From Bacillus massilioanorexius (lineage in GTDB: Bacteria > Bacillota > Bacilli > Bacillales > DSM-1321), in NCBI RefSeq assembly GCF_902374955.1, contig NZ_CABKRX010000094.1:1-64000 (forward strand): a stretch of DNA of 64,000 nt. Reading direction: 5' to 3'. Shown here in pieces: positions 9,580-18,266 of the stretch (within the stretch, counting starts at the first letter, position 1; each line of letters opens with the position of its first letter). The position numbers and the translations under genes were made by a program. The notes beneath the pieces are model-generated. The model ran no database searches. It was not told where the DNA came from and was given only the letters and a program-made list of their open reading frames with translations.

Positions 9580-9744
9580 TTTAAGAAATATTCAGTAATT
9601 GGTCAATATAAAAACTGTTTAATATTATTTGTAAATGGTGGAGAGGAAAGAATTGTTTTTTATAAAGGTAAAAATTATGAAATGTACGATTATTTCCAAA
9701 AAGACTCTCCATTCATTTTGAAAATCAGTAAGGAACTAACATAA
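9580..9744 (+). pseudogene. Remnant open frame without a start, unknown origin
   Basis: A frame between two stops encodes about 54 residues of plausible protein (KGKNYEMYDYFQKDSPFILK in the middle) but has no start near its beginning and no ribosome site. It may be the tail of a decayed gene in the gap between the MFS gene and the first molybdoenzyme operon. I do not recognise it and chance is possible. Confidence 0.25.
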
Positions 9745-9791
9745 TGTGGGAATGGCTGATGGATCATGGTGTAAAAGTGACAAGAAAATGA

Positions 9792-9806
9792 CGATAACCC
9801 TTATCA
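9792..9806. promoter_or_regulatory. Degenerate Fur-box-like palindrome upstream of operon 1
   Basis: CGATAACCCTTATCA keeps the GATAA/TTATC arms of a 7-1-7 Fur box but has C in both central arm positions. It sits in the same sequence context (GAAAATGACGATAA...) as the intact box at 18163-18181 before operon 2, so the two are homologous sites. Confidence 0.45.
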
Positions 9807-9891
9807 ATTAGAATGCAGAGGAATTGTTTTAAAATTTTGTTTACTTCAATAAAGCTTTTATATCAGTGTTTATTTAGTTTAAAAAAAGCAA

Positions 9892-9969
9892 TGTGTAATT
9901 TTCTACATTTACATAGGGATAAAGATGTTCAATTTTACACTCTATATCTTAAAGTACCTTTGTTACAAT
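9892..9969 (+). promoter_or_regulatory. Conserved promoter block of molybdoenzyme operon 1
   Basis: Three blocks are shared with operon 2 at the same spacing: GTGTAATTTT flanked by short inverted arms (9894), TTTACACTCTAT (9934-9945), and TGTTACAAT (9961-9969), which reads as an extended -10. Their survival in both duplicates points to promoter and operator function. The regulator is not known. Confidence 0.5.
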
Positions 9970-10002
9970 CTGTATAGTGAAAACGTAAGGAGGGTTATTA
10001 AA

Positions 10003-10272
10003 ATGAAAAGAATGATTACTTATATGATGTGTTTAATAGCTTCTTTCGCTATTTTAACAGGTTGTTCTGAAGAGAGTAATTCAAATGTTAATCCAGCAGT
10101 CGATAATGGCTCTGTAGACGATAATTACATCGGAGATCCGAATCCTGTTTTAGAAGAGAACTATAAACAAACACCGGCTGAGGCTAAACAATTAGAAGAT
10201 CTAAAAAAACAGATTGAACAAGAAGAAAAAGTTGAAGAAGAAGAAAGTTCTGGTGGAGGACATATTCTATAA
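10003..10272 (+). CDS. Small lipoprotein A1 of molybdoenzyme operon 1, unknown function
   Basis: 89-residue secreted lipoprotein. A positively charged start and hydrophobic stretch end in the lipobox LTGC (Cys at residue 21), after which the mature protein is very acidic and hydrophilic. The segment DDNYIGDPNPVLEENY is shared with the lipoprotein at 18379-18639 and nothing else in the window. The ATG at 10003 follows AAGGAGGG; earlier in-frame codons have no such site and would spoil the signal peptide. It is the first gene of the operon, so it is probably an exported partner of the reductase. I do not recognise the family. Confidence 0.8.
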   Translation: MKRMITYMMCLIASFAILTGCSEESNSNVNPAVDNGSVDDNYIGDPNPVLEENYKQTPAEAKQLEDLKKQIEQEEKVEEEESSGGGHIL

Positions 10273-10307
10273 AAATCAATCGATTTGAAAAGGAAGTGGA
10301 AAACAAA

Positions 10308-10931
10308 TTGAAAGTGAACGAAGAGAAAATTATACATCGACTTGCTTTATATATGTTTCTACAAAAATTTTATGCAGGACATTTAAATCAACTAGATTTG
10401 TCTAACTGGAAAGAGCTTTTCATTCATTTAAACAAAGATGTTCATTATTTCACAAGCTCTGAGATGTTAAAAGCGATGGAGTCGTTTGCCAAGCTTAAAG
10501 AGGAAGATCTTGAGGATTTATTATATGATTTTAATCGTCTGTTTGTTGGACCTAATAAACTAGAGGCATCACCATTTGAATCTTCTTATCGCAGCGAGGA
10601 ACGTGCAGTATTACAATTCTATACGCTTGCTGTAAGACGTTCTTATGAAAGAGCAGGTTTAGTATTAGTAAAGAAAAACAATGAACCAGATGATCATCTT
10701 GCATATGAGCTTGAATTTATTTGTTATTTGCTTGAAAACGGCTTAGATGATGAGACATATCTAAAAATGCATGAAGCCTTTTTAAATAATCATTTATTTG
10801 AATGGATCCCAGCACATAGTGAACTAATTCGAAAACATACAACGAATCCTATAATAATAGGAATTTCTTATTTATTAGATGGATTATTAGACGTAGAAAA
10901 AAATGATGGACTTCTTAAGGAGGGAAAATAA
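10308..10931 (+). CDS. TorD/DmsD-family molybdoenzyme chaperone
   Basis: Cytoplasmic all-helical chaperone that would hold the unfolded catalytic subunit, protect its Tat signal and help cofactor loading. The core NRLFVGPNKLEASPFESSYR and EPDDHLAYELEFICYL (about residues 80-100 and 123-142) matches the YxLFxGP / ExPDHxxxELEF pattern of the TorD-NarJ group. I prefer the TTG at 10308, eight bases after AGGAAGTGG; an in-frame GTG at 10296 overlaps that site. Its stop overlaps the ATG of the catalytic gene by one base. Operon 2 has no copy, so this protein may serve both. Confidence 0.82.
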   Translation: MKVNEEKIIHRLALYMFLQKFYAGHLNQLDLSNWKELFIHLNKDVHYFTSSEMLKAMESFAKLKEEDLEDLLYDFNRLFVGPNKLEASPFESSYRSEERAVLQFYTLAVRRSYERAGLVLVKKNNEPDDHLAYELEFICYLLENGLDDETYLKMHEAFLNNHLFEWIPAHSELIRKHTTNPIIIGISYLLDGLLDVEKNDGLLKEGK

Positions 10932-13126
10932 TGGGTAAATTTTCTAGACGTACCTTTCTAAAAGGATCTGCTACATTAGGAGCTCTAGTAGGATTAGGAA
11001 CGACAACTTCTAGCTTTAATAAGGTAGATAAAAATAAAGCACTTGCTGCAGGAAAAACAAAGCAAGTGTATGGTACATGCCCAAGAAACTGTTATGATGC
11101 TTGTTCACTTGTTTCAACAGTAGAAGATGGAACAATCAAGTTTATTACAGGAAACAAAAATAATACGTATACAAATGGTCGTTTATGTGTGAAAGGATAC
11201 ACATATCCTAACTATGTATACTCACCAGACCGTATCAAATATCCAATGGTACAAAAGAAACGTGGATCAGGTAAGTGGGAGCGTATTTCATGGGATGAAG
11301 CCTATGAAATGATTGCTAAGAAAATCTTAGCCATTAAAGAAAAGCATGGTAGTACATTACCAATTTGTTTAAATAAATATTCTGGTAACCAAAACATCCT
11401 TGCAGATGCTGTCGGAGGAATGATGGCTAGCTGGGGATATACAACAAAAGCAACAGGTACACCTTGTTGGCCAGCAGGTATTGATTCTCAAACATTTGAC
11501 TTTGGAACGGCACTTAATTCAGATCCAGAAACAATGGGTGAATCTAAACATTTAATTCTTTGGGGAGTAAATCCTGCCTGGACTTCTGTTCACTCGATGA
11601 CTATTGTTCAACAAGCGAAAGAAAAAGGAACAAAGGTTGTAGTCATCGATCCAATTATGACAGATACAGCATCAAATGCTGATGAATTCATTCAAATCAA
11701 ACCATCATCTGATGGTGCGTTAGCACTTGGTATGGCGAAATATATTTTAGATCATAATCTACAGGATACGGAATGGATGAAAAACAATTCGGTAGGTTAT
11801 GAGGAGTACATGAATTATGTACGTAATAACATTACTTTAGAATGGGCAGCAGAAGAAACTGGTATACCAGTTCATGAAATTGAGCGCCTTGCACGTGAAT
11901 ATGCCGCAGCAAAACCTGCAGGTATTTGGATTGGTTATGGCTTACAAAGACATACGAATGGTGGAGCAACAGTTCGTGCTATCGATGCTTTAGTTGCATT
12001 AGCTGGAAACATTGGTATTTTAGGTGGCGGGGCTAACTACGCTATGCTAGATAGCTATATCTTTAATTATAATTGTGCATCTGCAGAGACTCCAAAAGGT
12101 AGTGGAGGAGAGGGAGATCGTACAATCAACATGAATAACTTCCCAGCTCAAGTTCTTGCTCTTAATAATGATCCAAACGCTATTCCTATTGAAATGCTTT
12201 GGGTAGCATGTCGTAACCCAATTGCTCAAGATCCAGAAACATCTGTATCTTTAAAAGCCTTTGATTCAATTGATTTTGTTGTAACAGCAGATCTTTGGTT
12301 TAATGAGACGGTTAATCAATCGGACTTAGTTCTACCAATTAGTTCTATTTTCGAAAATTGGGGAGCAACAGCAAGTTACTGGCACCATTGGATTAACATT
12401 AACGAGCCAGCAATTGAGCCATTGTATGAAACTAAAATGGATATCGAGATTGCGATGGGAATCTCGAAAAAGTTAAATGAATTACAACCAGGTTCTTGTA
12501 CGTATCCAACAGATCTTACACCAAGAGAATGGCTTGAAAAAGAATTCTCTCAAGAAACTCTTCAATCATTAGGATTATCTAAATTTGAAGATTTCTTAGA
12601 TAAGGGTGCAGCGAAAATAAAAGGCTATGACAAGCCATGGTCAGATGGTAAGTTTAGAACACCATCAGGTAAATTTGAATTCTCATCTAAATTATGTGCG
12701 GAATTTGGACATCATAATCTACCTGTTTATGTAGAAAAAGTGAAGGCGCCAAAAGAATATCCGATTCGTATGATGTCACCACACTTTAAATATGGCTTAC
12801 ACTCTCAATTCCAAAACCTTGAGTGGATGCAATCTATCAACAATGAACCGTTTGTAGAAATTCACCCTGAGCTTGCGAAGTCAAGAGGTATTAAAGATGG
12901 AGATATGGTACGCGTGAAAAATGATATTGGTTTCTTAGACTTGAGAGCTAAATTTACGATTACTGTTCCAAAAGATACAGTTGTTATTTATGAAGCTTGG
13001 TATAAGGATCAAAAATTTAACGTGAATTATTTAGTTAAAGCAACTCCATCTGATATGGGATTAAATGCAACTGGTCAAGCTGGATTAGCTTTCCATGATC
13101 AGTTTGTAACTGTTGAGAAACTGTAA
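10931..13126 (+). CDS. Tat-exported molybdopterin oxidoreductase, catalytic subunit 1 (DMSO reductase superfamily)
   Basis: Catalytic subunit of a membrane-bound, outward-facing respiratory reductase. A twin-arginine signal (SRRTFLKG, residues 5-12) precedes a [4Fe-4S] site C50-x3-C54-x3-C58-x27-C86. The bis-MGD-binding domains follow, and a C-terminal cofactor-binding domain covers about residues 600-731. Cys179 in GTPCWPAG lies where the protein ligand to molybdenum is found. A Cys ligand is typical of polysulfide/thiosulfate/tetrathionate-type enzymes, whereas DMSO and TMAO reductases use Ser. The subunit order matches DmsABC, but the substrate cannot be named. It is 731 residues and closely similar to the protein at 18684-20882. 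Confidence 0.88.
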   Translation: MGKFSRRTFLKGSATLGALVGLGTTTSSFNKVDKNKALAAGKTKQVYGTCPRNCYDACSLVSTVEDGTIKFITGNKNNTYTNGRLCVKGYTYPNYVYSPDRIKYPMVQKKRGSGKWERISWDEAYEMIAKKILAIKEKHGSTLPICLNKYSGNQNILADAVGGMMASWGYTTKATGTPCWPAGIDSQTFDFGTALNSDPETMGESKHLILWGVNPAWTSVHSMTIVQQAKEKGTKVVVIDPIMTDTASNADEFIQIKPSSDGALALGMAKYILDHNLQDTEWMKNNSVGYEEYMNYVRNNITLEWAAEETGIPVHEIERLAREYAAAKPAGIWIGYGLQRHTNGGATVRAIDALVALAGNIGILGGGANYAMLDSYIFNYNCASAETPKGSGGEGDRTINMNNFPAQVLALNNDPNAIPIEMLWVACRNPIAQDPETSVSLKAFDSIDFVVTADLWFNETVNQSDLVLPISSIFENWGATASYWHHWININEPAIEPLYETKMDIEIAMGISKKLNELQPGSCTYPTDLTPREWLEKEFSQETLQSLGLSKFEDFLDKGAAKIKGYDKPWSDGKFRTPSGKFEFSSKLCAEFGHHNLPVYVEKVKAPKEYPIRMMSPHFKYGLHSQFQNLEWMQSINNEPFVEIHPELAKSRGIKDGDMVRVKNDIGFLDLRAKFTITVPKDTVVIYEAWYKDQKFNVNYLVKATPSDMGLNATGQAGLAFHDQFVTVEKL

Positions 13127-13139
13127 GGAGGTTTAAATG

Positions 13140-13712
13140 ATGGCAAAGAAAAAGGAAAGATTAGGTTTCCAAATTAACATGGATCGTTGTATTGGCTGTA
13201 ATGCTTGTACAATTTCATGTAAAAGTTTTTACAATTTAGAGCCAAGCATCAATCGTCGATTTGTAAATGAGTTAAGTGAAATGTTAACAGGTACGCAAAA
13301 ACGCTGTTATATTTCAACAGCTTGTAACCATTGTGATGAACCAGCTTGTGCGAAAGCATGTCCTACGGGAGCATATACAAAGCTTGAGAATGGTATTGTT
13401 AAACATAATCAAGATCGTTGTATTGGTTGTCAAATGTGTGGAACGGCATGTCCTTACGGAGTACCACAATTTGATACGGTTAAGAAGAAAATGGATAAAT
13501 GTTCAATGTGTTCAGATCGTTTAGCAGAAGGTGAAGATACAATTTGTGTAGCATCTTGTCCAATGCAAGCTATTTCAATCATTGACTTAAATGCAATTAA
13601 TGAAACTGAACTTGTTTCTGATGTAGAAGGATTCGTGGATTCAAGTATTACTGGCTCATCTACTCGTTTCAAATTACCAGAAACAACTACTGTCGTTAGA
13701 GGTGATGTATAA
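13140..13712 (+). CDS. Four-cluster ferredoxin-like electron-transfer subunit 1 (DmsB-like)
   Basis: 190-residue iron-sulfur subunit that would carry electrons from the membrane anchor to the catalytic subunit. Four cysteine groups are visible: CIGCNACTISCK, CNHCDEPACAKACP, CIGCQMCGTACP and CSMC...CVASCP, the DmsB/NrfC/PsrB pattern for four [4Fe-4S] clusters. It has no signal peptide and would be exported with its Tat partner. Of two adjacent ATGs, the second (13140) has the better spacing to AGGAGG and matches the start of its paralogue at 20896. Confidence 0.92.
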   Translation: MAKKKERLGFQINMDRCIGCNACTISCKSFYNLEPSINRRFVNELSEMLTGTQKRCYISTACNHCDEPACAKACPTGAYTKLENGIVKHNQDRCIGCQMCGTACPYGVPQFDTVKKKMDKCSMCSDRLAEGEDTICVASCPMQAISIIDLNAINETELVSDVEGFVDSSITGSSTRFKLPETTTVVRGDV

Positions 13713-14515
13713 TGGAACATAGTATGACTCTTGTTGTATTCACATTTCTTTCTCAATTAGCAATCGGTGCGTTTGCTGGATTCTTTTTCTTAGATGTAAT
13801 GAAGAAATCTATTTCTAAGAAAACTAGTTTTATTGCATTGATTACGATTTTAGTAGTATCAGTTGTAGCGGTAATTGTTTCTGTTTTCCACTTAGGTCAT
13901 CCGTTTGCGGCCTATAGAGCCATTTTAAATTTTGGTGATTCATGGTTAACAAGAGAAATTGTGTTCTTCCCTTCATTTATGTTATTTGTATTTATCTATG
14001 CATTTTTTGCAAAAACAGATGGGATGAAAAAAATCATTGGATGGATTACAGTGGCTCTTGGAGCGATTACGATTTTCTGTACAGCCATGATTTATACGAT
14101 TCCAGCTATGCCGGCTTGGAATAATGGAACGACAACGGTTGCATTCTTTGTAACAGCTTTATTAGTAGGACCAGTTCTTGTTCAAGTGTTAGTTTCAGTT
14201 CTAGAAGGTAAGTTTGTTGACTTTACAGTCTTGACACTTGGTGCAGCTGTTGTAGCAATTGGATTAAATGTGATTAACTTGACAATCATGAACGGAAGTT
14301 TTCCAGCTGCAGTTGAAACTGCTTCATTATTAATGTCTAGCCCGCTATTCTGGGTAAAAATGGTATTGTTAGTAGTTGGTTTGGCGATTGCAGTTATTTC
14401 ATTGGTTAATCGCAAGTTTAAATCTGTTACATTTGCATCTGCCATTTTGGTTTGCTTCATCGTAGCAGAATTTGTTGGAAGAATGTTATTCTATTCAACT
14501 GGAGTACATTTATAA
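13712..14515 (+). CDS. DmsC-like membrane anchor subunit 1
   Basis: 267-residue integral membrane protein with about eight hydrophobic helices. The segments VFHLGHPFAAYRAILN and GDSWLTREIVFF match the DmsC family, which oxidises menaquinol and anchors the two other subunits. Its ATG shares one base with the stop of the ferredoxin-like gene. Together with the two preceding genes it forms a complete three-subunit quinol-linked reductase. Confidence 0.88.
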   Translation: MEHSMTLVVFTFLSQLAIGAFAGFFFLDVMKKSISKKTSFIALITILVVSVVAVIVSVFHLGHPFAAYRAILNFGDSWLTREIVFFPSFMLFVFIYAFFAKTDGMKKIIGWITVALGAITIFCTAMIYTIPAMPAWNNGTTTVAFFVTALLVGPVLVQVLVSVLEGKFVDFTVLTLGAAVVAIGLNVINLTIMNGSFPAAVETASLLMSSPLFWVKMVLLVVGLAIAVISLVNRKFKSVTFASAILVCFIVAEFVGRMLFYSTGVHL

Positions 14516-14531
14516 AATTTTTCTAAAAAGC

Positions 14532-14566
14532 AGTAAGCCCTGTACCATTGCGGACAGGGATTTTAC
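14532..14566 (+). terminator. Hairpin between the anchor gene and the polyferredoxin gene
   Basis: A short stem (CCCTGT/ACAGGG, extended by GTAA/TTAC) followed by a few T residues. It may partly separate the polyferredoxin gene from the reductase operon. Confidence 0.4.
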
Positions 14567-14607
14567 TATAAACACAAGCCTGTTACATTTGAAGGAGGGG
14601 GATTGCG

Positions 14608-15702
14608 ATGATTTTTGATCGAATTAAAAAAATGTCTAATGTTCTAATGAAGAAAATAGATAAAATTGAAGTAGATTCTAATAAATGCTTAAAGGTTCGT
14701 TCGGTAATAAGTAGTTGCCAAGCATGTATGGATGTATGTCCGGCAAATAGCATTCAGATTAAACAAGATTCTTTAGAGCTTGAAGATACTTGTCTAGCAT
14801 GTGGGTTATGTACCGCTGTTTGTCCAACCAATGCATTAAAGTGGAACGATCCTCCTCTTATTCAATTGTATAATCAGCTAACTCGTATGTTAGAAAAAGA
14901 ACAAATCGTTTATGTAGCATGCTCAACTTCATTTCAGCATAATCGAAATGTGAACGTAATGGAAGTGCCTTGTTTTGGTATGCTTCCAACTGAATTTTGG
15001 GTTAGCCTTGGAAAGTATGCTTCTTACTTACGTATTTTGCATGATTCAAATCATTGTACAACGTGTAAAATTCCTAACGGTGAAAATTTATTTATGGAAC
15101 AGTTGCAAAAAGCTGAGCGTTTGCTAGAGATATCTTTTCAAATTGTATCAACCATTCATGAAGAAAGTGAAAATGATGTCGAAGAAATTGACCATAATCG
15201 TCGTCGTTTTTTATCTTCTATCTTTGAGGAAGTAAAAGAAACGAACACGATTGCCGTTAAGGAAGCATTAGAGGTTAATAAAACACTTTCACCTTTTGAA
15301 AAGTTTGATCGATATTATCAGCAGCAAAATGAAGTAGAAGCCATTGCGGATGAAGTAAATGAAATTAAAGAAACGGTGGTTCATCAATTGTTGAGTGATG
15401 CAGTAACGCACACGGACAAACGAGAACTGTTGTTAAATACATTCAAGAAATCAGATAAGTTGCAAGCAGAAATGAACTTTTTGATGCCGGAAATTAACGA
15501 AAATTGCACCCGCTGTGGAGCTTGCTCATTTCTATGCCCGACTGACGCACTCTATGCAGATGGTAAGGACATCATTTTAGCAACTAGCAAATGTGTATCA
15601 TGTCAGTTGTGCGTAGAAATTTGTTACGAAAAGCATATATCTCTTGTACCGAAATCTGGTACAATTTTTAATAATAAATTTATGTATCTCTTAAAAGAGT
15701 GA
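14608..15702 (+). CDS. Polyferredoxin-like 4Fe-4S protein associated with the reductase operon
   Basis: 364-residue cytoplasmic protein with two pairs of [4Fe-4S] motifs, one near each end: CQACMDVCP and CLACGLCTAVCP (about residues 38-75), then CTRCGACSFLCP and CVSCQLCVEIC (about residues 300-345). The middle contains further cysteines (CSTSF, PCFGML, HCTTCK) and a charged helical region. Function is unknown; by architecture it moves electrons. It starts after GAAGGAGGGGG. It follows operon 1 only, with no counterpart after operon 2. Confidence 0.75.
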   Translation: MIFDRIKKMSNVLMKKIDKIEVDSNKCLKVRSVISSCQACMDVCPANSIQIKQDSLELEDTCLACGLCTAVCPTNALKWNDPPLIQLYNQLTRMLEKEQIVYVACSTSFQHNRNVNVMEVPCFGMLPTEFWVSLGKYASYLRILHDSNHCTTCKIPNGENLFMEQLQKAERLLEISFQIVSTIHEESENDVEEIDHNRRRFLSSIFEEVKETNTIAVKEALEVNKTLSPFEKFDRYYQQQNEVEAIADEVNEIKETVVHQLLSDAVTHTDKRELLLNTFKKSDKLQAEMNFLMPEINENCTRCGACSFLCPTDALYADGKDIILATSKCVSCQLCVEICYEKHISLVPKSGTIFNNKFMYLLKE

Positions 15703-15740
15703 AGAAAGTGCTCAAATATAGCACTTTCTGACTGTTATTA

Positions 15741-15778
15741 AAAGGTATTGAGAGGACTTCCTCTTAATACCTTTTTTT
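15741..15778 (+). terminator. Rho-independent terminator after the polyferredoxin gene
   Basis: Stem AAAGGTATTGAGAGG with its complement around the loop ACTT, then seven T residues. A second small hairpin (AGAAAGTGCT/AGCACTTTCT) precedes it. Confidence 0.9.
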
Positions 15779-15853
15779 GCGGTTAAAGCGTTTTTTTATC
15801 TTAGAAGAATTGTTTGTTTTATAACAATATTTAGATTTGAGTTTACATATTCA

Positions 15854-15926
15854 GTTGACCGTAGCGGACAGTGGCGACCCCTGCGTGAAAAGCGGCTCGG
15901 GTACCGCCTAAGGAAAGTCGACGACA
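15854..15926 (+). repeat. Degenerate Bacillaceae-type intergenic repeat, partial copy
   Basis: Contains GACCGTAGCGGACAGTGGCG, then CCTGCGTGAAAAGCGG and AAGGAAAGTCGACGACA, more GC-rich than its surroundings. It resembles the core of a widespread Bacillaceae noncoding repeat as I remember it. No coding capacity; the minus-strand ORF across it looks spurious. Confidence 0.5.
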
Positions 15927-16101
15927 TTTTATCTATAATACATATAGTCAAAGAAATAAGAGGTTGACTCAAAAGGTCATATTTTAGATGGAATAAAGAG
16001 GCATCTAGAAGCTTAATCATTCCAATCACATGACAAAGCGAGAGTCATCAGCTTTTATTAACAAGGTAAAACACATTAAAAATAATGTATTGTGAAGCGT
16101 G

Positions 16102-16149
16102 GAGGCGTCCAAAAGTAGCGGAACATCACTTTTGAGACAGCCTCTTTTT
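16102..16149 (+). terminator. Terminator-like hairpin in the 15.7-16.3 kb gap
   Basis: Arms GAGGCGTCCAAAAGT and ACTTTTGAGACAGCCTC, then TTTTT. No gene lies directly upstream, and similar sequence with AAGCGTRGAGGCGTC occurs at 8011-8030, so this may be a repeat copy. The remainder of the 15703-16336 gap holds no gene that I can see. Confidence 0.6.
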
Positions 16150-16336
16150 GTGATTCAAAGTTTAGTAAAATAGTAGAAATGATCTAGTTTTTTAAAAAAA
16201 TTTTATTTTATAAAACAAATTAGACACGTATTACGTCTATACTATATGTATAAGGAACTTATTCGATTTATTAAAATATGAATATATTAAAATCAAATGT
16301 TGACAGAATGGTTTTAAGGAAGAGGAGTGAGACAAC

Positions 16337-17122
16337 ATGAAAAAGTTCTATCGTATCGTAATCGCTCTTGTGCTATTGAGTTTTGCGTTAGGAAGTATGG
16401 TACATTTTGCTTATGCCGATACCGGAAAAAAAGAAAATACGAAGAAGAGTGTTAAGTTATCCAGTATTAATTATGAATACAAAGCGAAACAAGCACCGGT
16501 AAAGTTTAATGGAAAAGTTCGGAAAATTGCTTACTTAACAATTGATGATGGACCGTCTCCATATAGTGCTAAGCTTATTCAAGTGCTAAATCAAAACAAG
16601 GTACCCGCCACTCATTTTTTAATTGGGAGCAATGTCAAAGCATATCCAAAATACGTAAAGCAATTTTATAATCGTGGAGACTATGTTGGTATGCATACCA
16701 TGAGCCATAATTATAATAAACTGTATAAGCAAGGTCAGATTGTAAAAGAGCTTAAACAAGAGCAACAGCTGATTAAAGGTATCACTGGGAAATCGCCTCG
16801 ATTATTTCGATCACCGTATGGATCGAAACCAGGTTTAACGAAGCCTTTACGTGATCAAGTTGTAAAAGCGGGTTTAAGAACTTGGGATTGGACAATTGAT
16901 TCAAATGATTGGCGCTATCAAAAAAATCCTGCTAGAATCGTGGCTGAAGTTAAAAAGCAATTAAAGAGACCTGTCGAAGTGATATTAATCCATGATAAAA
17001 AAGGTACAATTGAAGCACTACCGCAGATTATTAAGACAATTAAAGACGCTGGATATGAATTTGGTGTATATGAGGAATCGAAACACTTTATGGTCAATTT
17101 TAATAAGGATAATCGCATATAA
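16337..17122 (+). CDS. Polysaccharide deacetylase (NodB domain), secreted
   Basis: 261-residue extracytoplasmic enzyme. A signal peptide (about residues 1-27, ending near AYA) is followed by a NodB domain with motif 1 TIDDGP, motif 2 HTMSH (the metal-binding His-x3-His), motif 3 RSPYGS, motif 4 DWTIDSNDW and motif 5 ILIHDK, so the catalytic and metal residues are intact. It probably removes acetyl groups from peptidoglycan or another cell-surface glycan. It has a good ribosome site (GAGGAGTG) and is followed closely by a lipoprotein gene in the same direction. Confidence 0.9.
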   Translation: MKKFYRIVIALVLLSFALGSMVHFAYADTGKKENTKKSVKLSSINYEYKAKQAPVKFNGKVRKIAYLTIDDGPSPYSAKLIQVLNQNKVPATHFLIGSNVKAYPKYVKQFYNRGDYVGMHTMSHNYNKLYKQGQIVKELKQEQQLIKGITGKSPRLFRSPYGSKPGLTKPLRDQVVKAGLRTWDWTIDSNDWRYQKNPARIVAEVKKQLKRPVEVILIHDKKGTIEALPQIIKTIKDAGYEFGVYEESKHFMVNFNKDNRI

Positions 17123-17139
17123 AGGGTATGGAATGGACG

Positions 17140-17757
17140 ATGAATAAGAATAAGACATTACTAATAATACTATCTTTGTTAACTATTAGCTCTTTGGTCG
17201 GATGCTCAAATGAAGAGAAAGAATACATTGATAAACATACACAAATCGTTAGACAAGCGACAGAAATTTCAAAACAAAATGTTCTCTTTGGAGAATATCA
17301 TATGGAAGAACAAGAGTTGTACGAGATTATTATATCTGAAGGTGAAGATTCGATAAATAATGTACAAAAACAAATGGAAAATGCATTAACAATTATTAAT
17401 CAGAGTAAAGAATTAGTAAAAAGTGAAAATGATAGTTTGCTAGTAACAAAGACCAAATTAGACGAAAATGAACCATTGTTAAGTAAGCTTAGAAAAAGCA
17501 ATAAAAAGAGCATTGCACTCAAGTTGGATCATATGTATAAAGAAAGAATGACAATATATCAAGAAGCGTTAAATCAATATGATCAATTATTAGATTGCGA
17601 AGAAAAACTATATGTAGCATTTCAAAATGGAGCAGAACTTAAGGAAGTTTCAGAGGAAGTAGATCATATTAACGAGGAAAGTCAGAAAGTAAGAAATGTT
17701 ATACAACAATTTAATAAGGTTACTCAGAGGTACAATCAAATATGTGAGAAATTATAA
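17140..17757 (+). CDS. YkyA-like coiled-coil lipoprotein
   Basis: 205-residue lipoprotein with the lipobox LVGC (Cys about residue 22) and a long, charged helical mature part without cysteines apart from two scattered ones. The overall pattern resembles the putative cell-wall-binding lipoprotein YkyA family, though I see no unique motif. The ATG at 17140 gives the cleanest signal peptide; one at 17128 sits directly on the ribosome site. It is 17 bases after the deacetylase gene, so the two are probably co-transcribed and may act together at the wall. Confidence 0.65.
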   Translation: MNKNKTLLIILSLLTISSLVGCSNEEKEYIDKHTQIVRQATEISKQNVLFGEYHMEEQELYEIIISEGEDSINNVQKQMENALTIINQSKELVKSENDSLLVTKTKLDENEPLLSKLRKSNKKSIALKLDHMYKERMTIYQEALNQYDQLLDCEEKLYVAFQNGAELKEVSEEVDHINEESQKVRNVIQQFNKVTQRYNQICEKL

Positions 17758-17834
17758 AATTTTTGTCCTAAGGAGAATTTGTTTTCAAAGATGTAGAAGT
17801 CTCTAGTTCCTCAATGCTCTAAAAAATCCGTACA

Positions 17835-17965
17835 GAAGTTCAAGGAGCAACCTTCTAGTCAGATTTTTAATGTTAGTCGGAGGTCCACAGGATGGAGGTC
17901 GCGTCGGCATTGCCATAGAACGTGGCGATTTTTGCCGATTGTGGTTGCGCTTTTCTTCTAAGGGA
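17835..17965. repeat. Structured intergenic repeat-like element
   Basis: GC-rich island with nested complementary arms: GCAACC with GGTTGC on the outside and a hairpin built from CGGCATTGCCA and TGGCGATTTTTGCCG inside. No coding capacity. It resembles intergenic elements I remember from other Bacillaceae, but I cannot name the family. Confidence 0.4.
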
Positions 17966-17999
17966 GTAACTGAAAAGTCTTGAATAAACAAATAAGCGT

Positions 18000-18051
18000 A
18001 AAGCTAAGTAAAGATGTCACTGAGATGTCTTTTACTTAGCTTTTTCTTTTT
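18000..18051 (+). terminator. Rho-independent terminator before operon 2
   Basis: Stem AAAGCTAAGTAAA with its complement, then TTTTTCTTTTTT. It ends the deacetylase-lipoprotein unit and isolates operon 2. Confidence 0.82.
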
Positions 18052-18162
18052 TCATCAATAAGAGATAGCAGTTTAGTTGTGAGTTAATATATCGAAATGC
18101 TAATTATAGTTATTTTAATATGTACAAAATTACACTTGATAAGTGATTTTTGACTAGAAAAT

Positions 18163-18181
18163 GACGATAATCATTATCATT
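18163..18181. promoter_or_regulatory. Fur-box-like operator upstream of operon 2
   Basis: GATAATCATTATC (18166-18178) is an excellent match to the Fur box core; as a 7-1-7 palindrome it reads CGATAAT-C-ATTATCA. It lies about 170 bases before the -10 of operon 2, farther than a simple blocking operator. Confidence 0.6.
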
Positions 18182-18266
18182 TATCTGATGAAATGAAGAT
18201 TTTGCATAGATTAACAATGGTTAAAAACTTGTGATATCAATGGTTTGAGGCGATTTTTGGTGGTGA

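Noticed and set aside
15796..16029. Minus-strand 77-residue frame in the 15.7-16.3 kb gap
   Set aside because: Runs through a repeat and has no ribosome site or family resemblance.
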